Below, in pieces: positions 13,719 to 22,011 of a stretch of 30,064 nucleotides of DNA (within the stretch, counting starts at the first letter, position 1; the number at the start of each line of letters is the position of its first letter). The translations under genes and the position numbers were made by a program. Origin of the DNA: a virus. The DNA is taken from the IMG/VR virus record IMGVR_UViG_3300010160_000166, positions 1-30,064 of that record. One strand, 5' to 3'. The notes beneath the pieces are model-generated. The model saw only the letters and a list, made by a program, of their open reading frames with translations. It had not been told where the DNA came from and did not search any database.

Positions 13719-14064
13719 TCCAGACACAACTGAAGTTTGTATACCTACTCCTATCGCAAAAGAAGTTGCAAAAGATTTATTACGATATGACGGATGTTTG
13801 GAAGAAGTTAAACTTTTAAATGCTAAAATTGAAAAATTAGAAAGCGTTTCTCAAGTTAAATCTATTATGTTAGAAATGCATGACGAACAAGATAAAAACA
13901 ATGCATTTATAATTCAACAGCTTGAGGCTCAAGTTAAATTAGCTACAAAAATGTCAGACGACTTACATAAAGAATTAAAAGGTCAAAAGGCTAAATCATT
14001 TCTGTGGAAAGCTGCGACATTCGTAGGTGTGATTACTACATCATACTTGTTAATAACAAAATAA
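13627..14064 (+). CDS. Secreted protein with C-terminal membrane anchor, putative lysis partner
   Basis: This 145-residue protein starts inside the upstream gene in a different frame. MKKLILLISFLTLSWNTFSQ is a signal peptide with probable cleavage near FSQ-T; no lipobox cysteine is present, so it is not a classical outer-membrane lipoprotein spanin. Residues about 50-120 are coiled-coil-like with two cysteines (C38, C57), and residues about 125-143 (LWKAATFVGVITTSYLLI) form a C-terminal transmembrane segment. It would therefore span the periplasm anchored at its C-terminus. The overlap with a coiled-coil membrane gene suggests a joint lysis role. A different envelope function cannot be excluded, since the endolysin lies 12 kb away. 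Confidence 0.5.
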   Translation: MKKLILLISFLTLSWNTFSQTATTQPLKPSSPDTTEVCIPTPIAKEVAKDLLRYDGCLEEVKLLNAKIEKLESVSQVKSIMLEMHDEQDKNNAFIIQQLEAQVKLATKMSDDLHKELKGQKAKSFLWKAATFVGVITTSYLLITK

Positions 14065-14067
14065 TTT

Positions 14068-15660
14068 ATGTCGAATACGAATAAGTCTTTAAAGGATATT
14101 ATTAAGGAAGAATACAAAAAATGTTTGTTAGATCCTGTACACTTCATGAAGAAGTACTGTCAGATTCAACATCCACAAAAAGGTAAAATTCCATTTCATT
14201 TATATCCATTTCAGGAAGACGCGTTACGTGATTTAAGAGATAATGATTATAATATAATCTTGAAGTCTAGACAGTTAGGTATTTCAACTTTATCTGCGGG
14301 ATATGCTTTATGGTTAATGACGTTCTTTAACGATAAAAATATTTTAGTTATTGCAACTAAACAAGAGGTTGCAAAAAACTTAGTATTAAAAGTAAAGGTA
14401 ATGTATGAAAATTTACCTTCATGGTTAAAATTACCAGCTACTGAAGATAATAAATTATCATTAAGATTAAATAATGGTTCTCAAATTAAAGCAACTTCAT
14501 CATCAGGGGACTCAGGTCGTTCTGAAGCATTGTCTTTATTGATAATAGATGAGGCCGCATTTATTTCCAATGTAGAAGAAATTTGGATATCAGCACAACA
14601 AACTCTAGCAACTGGAGGAGGAGCAATTATATTATCAACGCCTAATGGTACTGGTAATTTCTTTCATCAAACATGGGTAGGGGCTGAAGAAGGAACTAAT
14701 CAATTCAATACAATTAGACTACATTGGTCTGTGCATCCAGACAGAAATCAAGATTGGAGAGATAAACAAGATGGTCTTTTAGGAGCTAAAGGAGCAGCAC
14801 AGGAATGTGATTGTGACTTTATATCATCTGGTACTACTGTAATTGACGGTGCATTATTACAATGGTATGAGCAAACTACTATTCAAGAACCTATAGAAAA
14901 ACGTGGTATAGACGGAAATTTATGGATTTGGGAACAGCCTGATTACACGAGAGATTATATTGTAGTAGCAGACGTTGCTCGTGGAGATGGAGGAGATTAT
15001 TCAGCATTCCACGTATTAGATGTAGAGTCAGTAACTCAAGTAGCAGAATACAAGGGGCAAATGAGTACTAAGGATTATGGTAATCTTTTAGTAAATGTAG
15101 CAACAGAATATAATGATGCATTGCTAGTAATAGAAAATGCAAATGTAGGATGGGCATCAATTCAAGTAGCAATAGATAGACAATATAAAAATATCTATTA
15201 TTCTCCTAAAGACGGTGGGGTGTCAGACGTCTCCCAACAACTTGCACGATATGTTGATTTAAAAGATACTTCTCAAATGACGCCTGGGTTTACAACTTCT
15301 TCTAGAACAAGACCTTTAGTGATATCTAAATTAGATACTTATATGAGAGAGCGAATTCCAGTAATTCGCAGTAAACGACTTATAGCAGAACTTTTTGTAT
15401 TTATTTGGAATGGTTCTAGAGCAGAAGCGCAGAGAGGTTATAATGACGATTTAACTATGGCATTTTGTATTACGCTATGGATTAGAGATACAGCATTGAA
15501 ACTTCGTCAACAAGGAATGGAATTGAATAGAAAAACTTTAGACCATTTTAGTAAAGGTTCAGGAGCATATTCCACAGGATATCGAAGTGATGTAGGATGG
15601 TCTATGAATACAGGTCATAATGGTCAAGGTCATGATGAAGATTTACGCTGGTTATTATAA
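14068..15660 (+). CDS. 17: Terminase large subunit (T4 gp17-like)
   Basis: This 530-residue DNA-packaging motor ATPase/nuclease cuts concatemeric DNA and pumps it through the portal. The N-terminal ATPase has a Walker A KSRQLGIST at 66-74, in which the usual GK(T/S) lysine is replaced by Ile and Lys66 may take its place (a deviant Walker A as in lambda gpA). It has Walker B LLIIDEA at 157-163 and a coupling motif STPNGTGN near 190. The C-terminal RuvC-like nuclease shows DVARGDGGDYSAF with Asp302, VIEN with Glu356 and NDD at 459-461. Length is close to the T4-like family. No gp16-like small subunit gene is adjacent in this window. It starts three bases after the previous stop. Confidence 0.95.
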   Translation: MSNTNKSLKDIIKEEYKKCLLDPVHFMKKYCQIQHPQKGKIPFHLYPFQEDALRDLRDNDYNIILKSRQLGISTLSAGYALWLMTFFNDKNILVIATKQEVAKNLVLKVKVMYENLPSWLKLPATEDNKLSLRLNNGSQIKATSSSGDSGRSEALSLLIIDEAAFISNVEEIWISAQQTLATGGGAIILSTPNGTGNFFHQTWVGAEEGTNQFNTIRLHWSVHPDRNQDWRDKQDGLLGAKGAAQECDCDFISSGTTVIDGALLQWYEQTTIQEPIEKRGIDGNLWIWEQPDYTRDYIVVADVARGDGGDYSAFHVLDVESVTQVAEYKGQMSTKDYGNLLVNVATEYNDALLVIENANVGWASIQVAIDRQYKNIYYSPKDGGVSDVSQQLARYVDLKDTSQMTPGFTTSSRTRPLVISKLDTYMRERIPVIRSKRLIAELFVFIWNGSRAEAQRGYNDDLTMAFCITLWIRDTALKLRQQGMELNRKTLDHFSKGSGAYSTGYRSDVGWSMNTGHNGQGHDEDLRWLL

Positions 15661-15666
15661 AGATTG

Positions 15667-15695
15667 ATATTTATTTAAAATCACTTAATTAAATT
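15667..15695 (+). promoter_or_regulatory. Putative late promoter, ATATTTAT motif
   Basis: ATATTTATT at 15667-15675 lies between terminase and portal genes, 29 bases before the ATG at 15696. Confidence 0.55.
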
Positions 15696-17573
15696 ATGGC
15701 AGAAAAAACATTATTTGGTCGTCTTAAACGTCTCTTTAACACTAACGTAATTGTGCGTAAAGTTGGTAAAGATAAACTACGCGTTATTGACAATGACCAT
15801 TTACAGTCAATGGGTAATCCGCACAATTCAAGATATGCCGACAGGTTCACTCGACTACACGGAGTAAAACCATATTCATCAAATACATACAATCCTAACT
15901 ACAATTACTTTTCTTCAAAGGTAGAATTGTATACGGATTATGAAACAATGGATCAAGACGCTATTATCAATTCAACTTTGGACATTTATGCAGATGAAAC
16001 TGTAATGAAAGATGACTTTGGCGATGTATTGAGAATAACTAGCAATGACGAAAATACAAAAAAAGTACTTCACAATTTATTCTATGACATTTTAAACATA
16101 GAATTTAATTTATGGCCATGGGTTAGAAATATGTGTAAGTATGGAGATTTGTACTTGAAATTAGATATATCTGAAGAGGTAGGGGTTATCAATGTAGTTC
16201 CATTATCAGCATATGAAATTATTCGTGAAGAAGGAATGGACCCTAATAATCCATACGCTGTACAATTCAAGCAATTAGGAGGAGAAAATATTACATATGA
16301 GAATTTTGAAATTGCTCATTTTAGATTATTGACAGATTCAAATTTTCTGCCATATGGTAGATCTATGATTGAAGGAGCTAGAAAAGTTTGGAAGCAATTA
16401 ACTTTGATGGAAGATGCAATGTTAATTCACAGAATAATGAGAGCTCCTGAAAAGAGAATTTTCAAAATTGATGTAGGTAATATTCCGCCTAATGAAGTTG
16501 ATGCATACATGCAGAAGATTGTCAATAATATGAAAAAGACTCCTTTTGTAGATCAAGCTACTGGAGAATATAATCTTAAGTTTAACATGCAAAATATGTT
16601 AGAAGATTATTTCTTACCTGTAAGGGGTGGAGCTTCTGGAACTGAAATTGACACTTTAGCTGGAATGGAATTTACGGGTATCGATGATATTGAATACTTA
16701 AGAAATAAAATGATGGCTTCTTTGAAAGTGCCAAAAGCATTTCTTGGATATGAAGAAGGAGTAGGAGGTAAAGCTACTTTAGCAGCTGAAGATGTTAGAT
16801 TTGCAAGAACTATTGAAAGACTTCAAAGAATTGTAATTTCAGAATTGTATAAAATAGCTATTGTACATTTGTCTGCTCAAGGTTATGAAGATTCTGAATT
16901 AGCCAATTTTGAATTGACAATGACATCGCCGTCGACTATTTACGAGCAGGAAAAATTAACTTTATATGCTACCAAAGTTGATTTAGCAAAATCAATGTTA
17001 GAAGGTAAAATAATCTCTAAAGATTGGATTTTCAGAAATATATTTAATTTTGCAGACGACGAAATTGAAGCTATTGCTCAGGGAATTGTACAAGATCAAA
17101 AAGAAACTTTCAGAATGACTAAAATTGCTGAAGAAGGAGAAGATCCTTTAGATGAATTCAATAAAAAGAAAGAAGAGCAAGAAGGCGGTGAAGAAGGAGG
17201 AGCTGAAGGTGAAGCTAAAGCAGGAGCTGAAGGAGAAGAGGCAGAAGCTGGAGCTAATCCATTTGGGGAAGGCATTGATGAAGATTTAGAAAAAAAATAT
17301 GACAAACGCTCTAAAAATAGAGATACACCTGAGGTACCTAAAGGAGGATGGCCAGGAGCTGGCAGACCAAAAGAAGGTATGAAGTACAATACTCACGAGC
17401 ATCCTAGAGGATATGATCCTATTGGTAAAGTAGCTTGGAAAAACGCACGAAATGAATCTGTAGATTTAATTAAAAAATACGGATTAGAAAAATTTGTGAA
17501 TAAAAAAGCGACTTTATTGTCGGAACAAACCAGTATAGATGACGAGGCAAGTATTTTGCCAGAAGGAAATTAA
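15696..17573 (+). CDS. 20: Portal protein (T4 gp20-like)
   Basis: This 625-residue protein forms the dodecameric portal at the head vertex through which DNA is packaged. Recognised features are the N-terminal YSSKVELYTDYETMDQDAII-like region, the PLSAYEIIREEG strand, LLTDSNFLPYGRSMIEGARK, MEDAMLIHRIMRAPEKRIF and the FLPVRGG...GIDDIEYLRNKM core, all typical of gp20. It is longer than T4 gp20 (about 524 residues) because of an acidic, Glu/Gly/Ala-rich linker (about 480-545) followed by a basic segment with GGWPGAGRPKEGMKYNTHEH. It is flanked by ATATTTAT motifs on both sides, so it may be expressed as a single-gene unit. Confidence 0.93.
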   Translation: MAEKTLFGRLKRLFNTNVIVRKVGKDKLRVIDNDHLQSMGNPHNSRYADRFTRLHGVKPYSSNTYNPNYNYFSSKVELYTDYETMDQDAIINSTLDIYADETVMKDDFGDVLRITSNDENTKKVLHNLFYDILNIEFNLWPWVRNMCKYGDLYLKLDISEEVGVINVVPLSAYEIIREEGMDPNNPYAVQFKQLGGENITYENFEIAHFRLLTDSNFLPYGRSMIEGARKVWKQLTLMEDAMLIHRIMRAPEKRIFKIDVGNIPPNEVDAYMQKIVNNMKKTPFVDQATGEYNLKFNMQNMLEDYFLPVRGGASGTEIDTLAGMEFTGIDDIEYLRNKMMASLKVPKAFLGYEEGVGGKATLAAEDVRFARTIERLQRIVISELYKIAIVHLSAQGYEDSELANFELTMTSPSTIYEQEKLTLYATKVDLAKSMLEGKIISKDWIFRNIFNFADDEIEAIAQGIVQDQKETFRMTKIAEEGEDPLDEFNKKKEEQEGGEEGGAEGEAKAGAEGEEAEAGANPFGEGIDEDLEKKYDKRSKNRDTPEVPKGGWPGAGRPKEGMKYNTHEHPRGYDPIGKVAWKNARNESVDLIKKYGLEKFVNKKATLLSEQTSIDDEASILPEGN

Positions 17574-17588
17574 AACATTAGAAAGTTC

Positions 17589-17622
17589 ATATTTATTATT
17601 AAAAAAGAAACACATAGCCTGA
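17589..17622 (+). promoter_or_regulatory. Putative late promoter, ATATTTAT motif
   Basis: ATATTTATTATT begins at 17589, 15 bases after the portal stop and 34 bases before the ATG at 17623. It would drive the head-core and protease group ending at 21833. Confidence 0.55.
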
Positions 17623-18468
17623 ATGAAAAATTTAAAGCACTCAAAGTTTAAAAACACCGGCGTACTATTCGAATTACTTGTTCGCCAAGTTGCGTCCGAT
17701 ACTTTGAACAATAATGATTCAAAGGCGATACCACTTATCAAGAAGTATTTTGCTAAATCTACAACATTAGCAAAAGAACTTAACTTGTATCAAACTTTAG
17801 TTAAAGAGCATTTTTCAAAAGAAGAAAAAGCTAATCATTTAATTGAAGCAGTGTTAGTGGCAAAATCGCAAATTAACCAAGCAACTTTAAACAGACAAAA
17901 ATATAACTTGATCAAAGAAATCAGAGACACTTATAATGTTGAAGACTTTTTCAAATCAAAAGTAAATAACTATAAAACTTTAGCTGCAATTTATAAATTA
18001 TTTGAATTTACAATTGCTGATAACCCTACAGAGTCTGTTAATAATAGATATACTATTATCGAGCATATAACTCGTAAAGAAGTTAAAGTAAAAGCTGAGT
18101 TAAATGAAATGTCTGATTTTGTTAAACAAGACAAAGAAGTTCGTTTGCTATCTTATAAAATTTTAGTTGATAAATTCAATGACAAATATTCAAATTTGAA
18201 TGAAGGTCAAAAATCAATCTTAAGAAACTATATTAATACAGTTTCAGACGGACCTGATTTAAAAGACTTTATTGTTAAAGAATCAACTAAATTGCAAAAA
18301 GAACTAAATACATTGACTGCTAAAGTAGACGATGCTGTAGTAAAAATTAAATTAACTGAAGTAACTAATTTATTAAAAGAGTTAGCTTCTGTTAAGACAA
18401 TTAAAGATAATCATATATTGAATTTGTTACGGTATCACGAATTAATTAAAGAACTTAAAAAAGCGTAA
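17623..18468 (+). CDS. Conserved head-region protein, possible prohead core component
   Basis: This 281-residue protein opens MKNLKHSKFKNTGVLFELLV and is almost entirely helical and Lys/Asn/Leu-rich, with no cysteine, membrane segment or enzyme motif. Proteins with the opening LKHSKFxNTGxLFELLVRQ lie between portal and protease genes in other T4-like marine phages. In T4 this interval holds the small prohead core proteins gp67 and gp68, so a core or assembly role is inferred from position. It is much larger than those and I see no sequence relation. The start is placed after a 49-base gap with a promoter-like motif. Confidence 0.65.
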   Translation: MKNLKHSKFKNTGVLFELLVRQVASDTLNNNDSKAIPLIKKYFAKSTTLAKELNLYQTLVKEHFSKEEKANHLIEAVLVAKSQINQATLNRQKYNLIKEIRDTYNVEDFFKSKVNNYKTLAAIYKLFEFTIADNPTESVNNRYTIIEHITRKEVKVKAELNEMSDFVKQDKEVRLLSYKILVDKFNDKYSNLNEGQKSILRNYINTVSDGPDLKDFIVKESTKLQKELNTLTAKVDDAVVKIKLTEVTNLLKELASVKTIKDNHILNLLRYHELIKELKKA

Positions 18469-18470
18469 TT

Positions 18471-18785
18471 ATGCCATTTAATCCATTAGACCCGACTTAT
18501 TCATTTCAAAATGCATATCATCAACAAGATGCAAATGGTTCATTTTCTCGCACCGTTAGAGTAACTGCAACTTTAAATAATCCTTTAACACTAACAGGAA
18601 GTTTTGCTAATAACGCAGCATTTTTAATAATGAACACAGGAAGTGTAATACTTTCAGCTTCTAATGGTACTGGGTATATAGGAGCTGATTTTCATGAAGC
18701 AGGTCAAAATCATCAAATATTTCCAATTCAATTATCATTTGTGTCTGCATCTGCAGGAGGAGATATAACTGTATTATACTATTAA
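18471..18785 (+). CDS. Small beta-rich putative virion protein
   Basis: This 104-residue protein starts two bases after the previous stop. Sequence such as RTVRVTATLNNPLTLTGSFAN, FLIMNTGSVILSASNG and FPIQLSFVSASAGGDITVLYY suggests a small all-beta fold ending in a hydrophobic strand. There are no cysteines and no enzyme or membrane motif. Its place inside the prohead gene group suggests a minor head or decoration protein, without direct support. Confidence 0.55.
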   Translation: MPFNPLDPTYSFQNAYHQQDANGSFSRTVRVTATLNNPLTLTGSFANNAAFLIMNTGSVILSASNGTGYIGADFHEAGQNHQIFPIQLSFVSASAGGDITVLYY

Positions 18786-18795
18786 AAAATAATTT

Positions 18796-19224
18796 ATGTC
18801 ATATTCAGATTCATTTAAAAAATTCCTTTTAAAGGAAGCTTCGTTAGACTCAAGCAAGTCTAATAATTACATGTTTTATAGCAATTTAAAACAAATGCAT
18901 AGACAATGTGAGATTCTTTTAAACAAAGATGAAATGGAAATTAATAATATACTTGAAAATGGGCATGACTGGGCTGAAGATCATATATCAGAAGCTAAAA
19001 ATAACATGGATCAAGTATTTGACTTTATGATGAATGAGTTAGGTGAAGATATTACGGAAATGTCTACAACAGCTGGCGTTGCTGGATATGACACTCCTGC
19101 CGCTTTCGGAGATATAGGAGATGACACTATTGAAATGTTAGGATATAAAAAAGTTAAGAAAAATAAAAGCAATGTAGCTGAGTCTACTTTTATGAAGTTA
19201 TCGTCTCAATTACATTTAAAATAA
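18796..19224 (+). CDS. Putative prohead core or head-internal protein with gp21-type leader
   Basis: This 142-residue protein starts MSYSDSFKKFLLKEASLDSS; LKE before A (12-15) is a gp21-type site at the end of a short amphipathic leader. The middle is acidic and helical (DEMEINNILENGHDWAEDHI). Near residue 95 is MSTTAGVAGYDTPAAFG, a phrase I recognise as recurring in proteins encoded next to the prohead protease of T4-like phages. It lies directly upstream of the protease gene. Processing and packaging inside the head are inferred from the leader and the neighbourhood. Confidence 0.6.
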   Translation: MSYSDSFKKFLLKEASLDSSKSNNYMFYSNLKQMHRQCEILLNKDEMEINNILENGHDWAEDHISEAKNNMDQVFDFMMNELGEDITEMSTTAGVAGYDTPAAFGDIGDDTIEMLGYKKVKKNKSNVAESTFMKLSSQLHLK

Positions 19225-19228
19225 CACC

Positions 19229-19840
19229 ATGGAAAATAAAAAATTATTAGTAGATTATATTACCTTTGACATTTCGCCAGAGAAGATTAATGAGTCTATG
19301 GAAAAGAACGGAGGTCGCTTAATGGTTAAGGGTGTTTTGCAAAGAGCAGATGCCACAAACCAAAACGGACGTAAATATCCGAAAAATATATTAATGAGAG
19401 AAGCGCAAAAGTACTCTGATATTAATATTAAAGAAAGAAGAGCGTTAGGTGAGTTAGATCATCCAGATTCATCTATAGTTAACTTAAACAATGTATCTCA
19501 TAACATTACAGAAATGCATTGGGATGGAAATGATTTATGTGGTACTGTAGAAGTGCTTTCAACACCTTCAGGAAACATTTTAAAAGAACTTTTCAAATGT
19601 GGAATTAAATTAGGTATCTCTTCTAGAGGTTTAGGGTCTGTTAAGCAATTAGGAGAATCTGAAGTTGAAGTTCAAAATGACTTTGAGTTAATTGCATTTG
19701 ATTTTGTGTCAAATCCTTCAACTCACGGAGCATTTTTAAAACCAATGCACGAATCAATCCAACCAGGTCAAACGTTTTCATCTAATAAATATAATACAGT
19801 AAATAGATTGATAACTGATATCTTAACTGATACAAAATAA
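19229..19840 (+). CDS. 21: Prohead core protease (T4 gp21-like)
   Basis: This 203-residue serine protease degrades the scaffold and trims the capsid and internal proteins during head maturation. The catalytic residues can be placed: His78 in RRALGELDHPDSS and Ser131/132 in LGISSRGLGSV, matching the H...S arrangement of the gp21 family. The N-terminal MVKGVLQRADATNQNGRKYP strand-loop is also typical. Length is like T4 gp21 (about 212). It follows the head-internal candidate by four bases and overlaps the next gene by one base (TAATG). Its expected specificity (L/I-x-E before A/G/S) links it to the leaders seen across this window. Confidence 0.92.
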   Translation: MENKKLLVDYITFDISPEKINESMEKNGGRLMVKGVLQRADATNQNGRKYPKNILMREAQKYSDINIKERRALGELDHPDSSIVNLNNVSHNITEMHWDGNDLCGTVEVLSTPSGNILKELFKCGIKLGISSRGLGSVKQLGESEVEVQNDFELIAFDFVSNPSTHGAFLKPMHESIQPGQTFSSNKYNTVNRLITDILTDTK

Positions 19841-20229
19841 TGAAAGCTGAATTAAGAAAACTTATAGAGTCTGAAGTTAGAAAAGCTTTAAATGAAGCTG
19901 TAGTAGAACCTTCTGAGCAAGTTTTAAAAGGAGCTGTAGATGTATTTAGACAGCAAACTGGTATTAATCCAGCTACTCCTACTTTATCGAAAAAAGGTAA
20001 TAATGTTGTTGTATACGCTACTTCTTTAGAAAAAGAAATTAGAACAAATATAATGAAGGCAATGTTTAATTCATTAAGTCTAGAAGTTGTAGCTAGCCCA
20101 TTACCAAATATAATAGGAGGATATTCATTTCTATTCAGATTTAAATTTGTTCGTCCATTCGGTAAACAAGAAACTTTAGAGTCTGGAACAGTATTATTTA
20201 AAAATAATAAATTCACAGCACAATTTTAA
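19840..20229 (+). CDS. Small head-region protein with gp21-type N-terminus
   Basis: This 129-residue protein opens MKAELRKLIESEVRKALNEA. It has two candidate sites, LIE before S (8-11) and LNE before A (17-20), within a basic amphipathic helix, followed by an alpha/beta domain (NNVVVYATSLEKEIRTNIMK, then GGYSFLFRFKFVRP). It overlaps the protease stop by one base, so it is translationally coupled to gp21. No family was recognised. A leader cut off by gp21 is plausible, making it a candidate core or internal protein. Confidence 0.6.
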   Translation: MKAELRKLIESEVRKALNEAVVEPSEQVLKGAVDVFRQQTGINPATPTLSKKGNNVVVYATSLEKEIRTNIMKAMFNSLSLEVVASPLPNIIGGYSFLFRFKFVRPFGKQETLESGTVLFKNNKFTAQF

Positions 20230-20230
20230 T

Positions 20231-20977
20231 ATGCCGTATTCAGTAAGAAAAGAGGACGGAAAATATGCTGTGTATAAAAAAGACACCGGCAAATTAGTTG
20301 GTAGAACAAAAGGAACAAAAGAAGCATTAAGAAAATATCTAGCAGCGTTGCATTTAAACGCTGAAAACATAAATAACGAATCTATGAGTAAGAATCCTAT
20401 TAAACTTGCATCACTTATTAAACTTAAGGAAAATAAGTCTGCGACCGATGGAATGTCGTCGAAACAGAAGAAAGCTTTTTTAGAAGCTGTGTATAAATTT
20501 GCGGAACATTCTAATTCTATTTACAGAACTCACAATTTAAGAGAGACCTCTCAATATTTAGGAGAAATGATTAACGCTGCAAATCAATTGACTTTATCAG
20601 AAACTGAAGAATGGTTTGACCATCAGACTGTAGGTCGTCATATGAAGCATTTAGGGGAGGCTCACAAAATATTTGAAAAGACTGCTCAAGAAATGTCAAC
20701 TCTTCAGCAACGTTTAGAAGCTTGTTATGAAGATATAGGGTCTACATTGAACAAATATTATGATGTAGGTGGTATGGTTAATGAAGCTTCGGCAGTAGCC
20801 GGCGCTGGTCAAGACTATCAAAAGTTCTTTCAAAAAGCAATGAAGAAATTTAAAATTCAAGAGCCTTCAGATTTAGAAGACGACAAATCAAAGAAAAAAT
20901 TCTTTAATTGGATTGATGCTAATTATGTAGCTCCGGAAGAACCTAAAGAAGATAAGGAAGATAAGGAAGAAAAATAA
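20231..20977 (+). CDS. Head-region helical protein, possible core/scaffold component
   Basis: This 248-residue protein has a small basic N-terminal module (YSVRKEDGKYAVYKKDTGKL, about residues 3-40), then an N-P-IKLASLIKLKENK stretch like the KLKD leaders of other proteins here. A long helical domain (about 75-180) follows. Near the end is GAGQDYQKFFQKAMKKFKIQ with a KKKFFNWID segment, a C-terminal module that I associate with T4-like head-region proteins. The tail is an acidic/lysine repeat (EPKEDKEDKEEK). It lies between protease and scaffold genes. A scaffold-associated role is inferred from position. Confidence 0.6.
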   Translation: MPYSVRKEDGKYAVYKKDTGKLVGRTKGTKEALRKYLAALHLNAENINNESMSKNPIKLASLIKLKENKSATDGMSSKQKKAFLEAVYKFAEHSNSIYRTHNLRETSQYLGEMINAANQLTLSETEEWFDHQTVGRHMKHLGEAHKIFEKTAQEMSTLQQRLEACYEDIGSTLNKYYDVGGMVNEASAVAGAGQDYQKFFQKAMKKFKIQEPSDLEDDKSKKKFFNWIDANYVAPEEPKEDKEDKEEK

Positions 20978-20978
20978 T

Positions 20979-21833
20979 ATGAATCAATTAATTTCTTTAG
21001 TACCTCGTGAAAAACGAATGATGTATGAACTTAAGCGTCATACTCCAATTCACGAATGGAAGCAACTGCAAAATGTTGTAGCAGAATTTTATGGGTTAAA
21101 TGAATCGGACGAAGTTTCAGATCAACAAATTGAAGATTTAATGATGACAATTGCAAAGGAATTGAAATCTGCCGGTAAAATTGAAAATGTACCTACTGAA
21201 ATTGATGTTGATAAATTAGAAAAAGGAGATGAGTCAGGTATTGAAATAAAAGAATCTAAAAATCGTCTTCATGAAGATTTTGGGATAAGTTTATTATTAG
21301 CGGCACCTACCTTATTAAAATTATTTGGTCGACTTATTGAATGGATATATAGAAAAAGAACCTTAAGTAGTGAAGAGCAAAAAGCTTGGGAAGATCAAAA
21401 AGCTGCGTTTGATTATGCTAAAAAAACAGGAAAAACGATAGACGGAAAAGCAGTTACGGACAAAGAAATTCATCATATGGAAGAAGCTTTGATTAAAACA
21501 AAAGCAGGAAAATTCATGATATCACTGTCACATAAATTTCATAGTGCTTATGTATCTCCACTTCGACTTATAATAGCAGGAATTCAATATATGAGTTTTC
21601 CTGAAGACTCTTGGAAGAAGGCTTGGGAAGATTCTAAAAAACCAGCAAATATAATTTTTGCTGTAATAATGATTGGAGTTGCTGGATATCTTGGAATACA
21701 CGCTATAAGTGAAATTACAAATTTATCAGTTTCGGTATTATCGCCGATTGCATCAGCAGTTACAGATGCTTTGAAAGGTGGTGATATGTCAATCGCAGTA
21801 CTAAAAACTATATTAGGTCACGTACACGTTTAA
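20979..21833 (+). CDS. Multi-pass membrane-type protein in head gene cluster
   Basis: This 284-residue protein has hydrophobic segments at about 101-123 (GISLLLAAPTLLKLFGRLI), a short one near 194-205, 223-244 (ANIIFAVIMIGVAGYLGIHA) and a weaker one near 250-265. The N-terminal 100 residues are soluble and acidic, with IKE before S (90-93) and LNE before S (40-43). A protein able to enter membranes, encoded among prohead genes, could be an ejection protein that helps DNA cross the inner membrane. An early-infection membrane effector is the alternative. It is the last gene before the 178-base noncoding gap. Confidence 0.55.
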   Translation: MNQLISLVPREKRMMYELKRHTPIHEWKQLQNVVAEFYGLNESDEVSDQQIEDLMMTIAKELKSAGKIENVPTEIDVDKLEKGDESGIEIKESKNRLHEDFGISLLLAAPTLLKLFGRLIEWIYRKRTLSSEEQKAWEDQKAAFDYAKKTGKTIDGKAVTDKEIHHMEEALIKTKAGKFMISLSHKFHSAYVSPLRLIIAGIQYMSFPEDSWKKAWEDSKKPANIIFAVIMIGVAGYLGIHAISEITNLSVSVLSPIASAVTDALKGGDMSIAVLKTILGHVHV

Positions 21834-22011
21834 ACTTTTTTAAAAAAAAATATACAAATGGGCGTGTTTTTGTAGACACGTCCATATTTATTGTTATAAC
21901 GCACAATACCTTGCTCACATTACTTCTATGCAAGGTGCATGATAGTATTTATTCTATTAAGATTCCTAATAATCTTATTTCCGATTTTTAAACAAATAAG
22001 AGGACAAACAC
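21834..22011 (+). promoter_or_regulatory. 178-base noncoding leader of scaffold/capsid genes
   Basis: This is the longest gene-free stretch of the window. In order it holds a poly-A run, a terminator-like hairpin (21860-21883), ATATTTATT (21884-21892), a second hairpin ACCTTGC/GCAAGGT (21908-21914 and 21930-21936) with a 15-base loop, a second TATTTATT (21946-21953), and an AAGAGGA purine run ending about nine bases before the ATG at 22012. Two promoter-like motifs and a structured leader fit the need for very high scaffold and capsid expression. No ORF of note lies in it. Confidence 0.6.
21860..21883 (+). terminator. Putative terminator hairpin
   Basis: GGGCGTGT (21860-21867) pairs with ACACGTCC (21876-21883), with one G-U pair and an 8-base loop. 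It is followed by ATATTTATTGTT, which is only partly T-rich, so termination may be inefficient. It closes the unit that ends at 21833. Confidence 0.5.

Noticed and set aside
17096-17389. Minus-strand ORF opposite the portal C-terminus
   Set aside because: Its Ser/Pro-rich composition is explained as the antisense of the Glu/Gly/Ala linker codons.
21834-22011. tRNA or small RNA gene in the longest gap
   Set aside because: No cloverleaf or CCA-type acceptor stem can be drawn; two short hairpins are better explained as terminator and leader structure.
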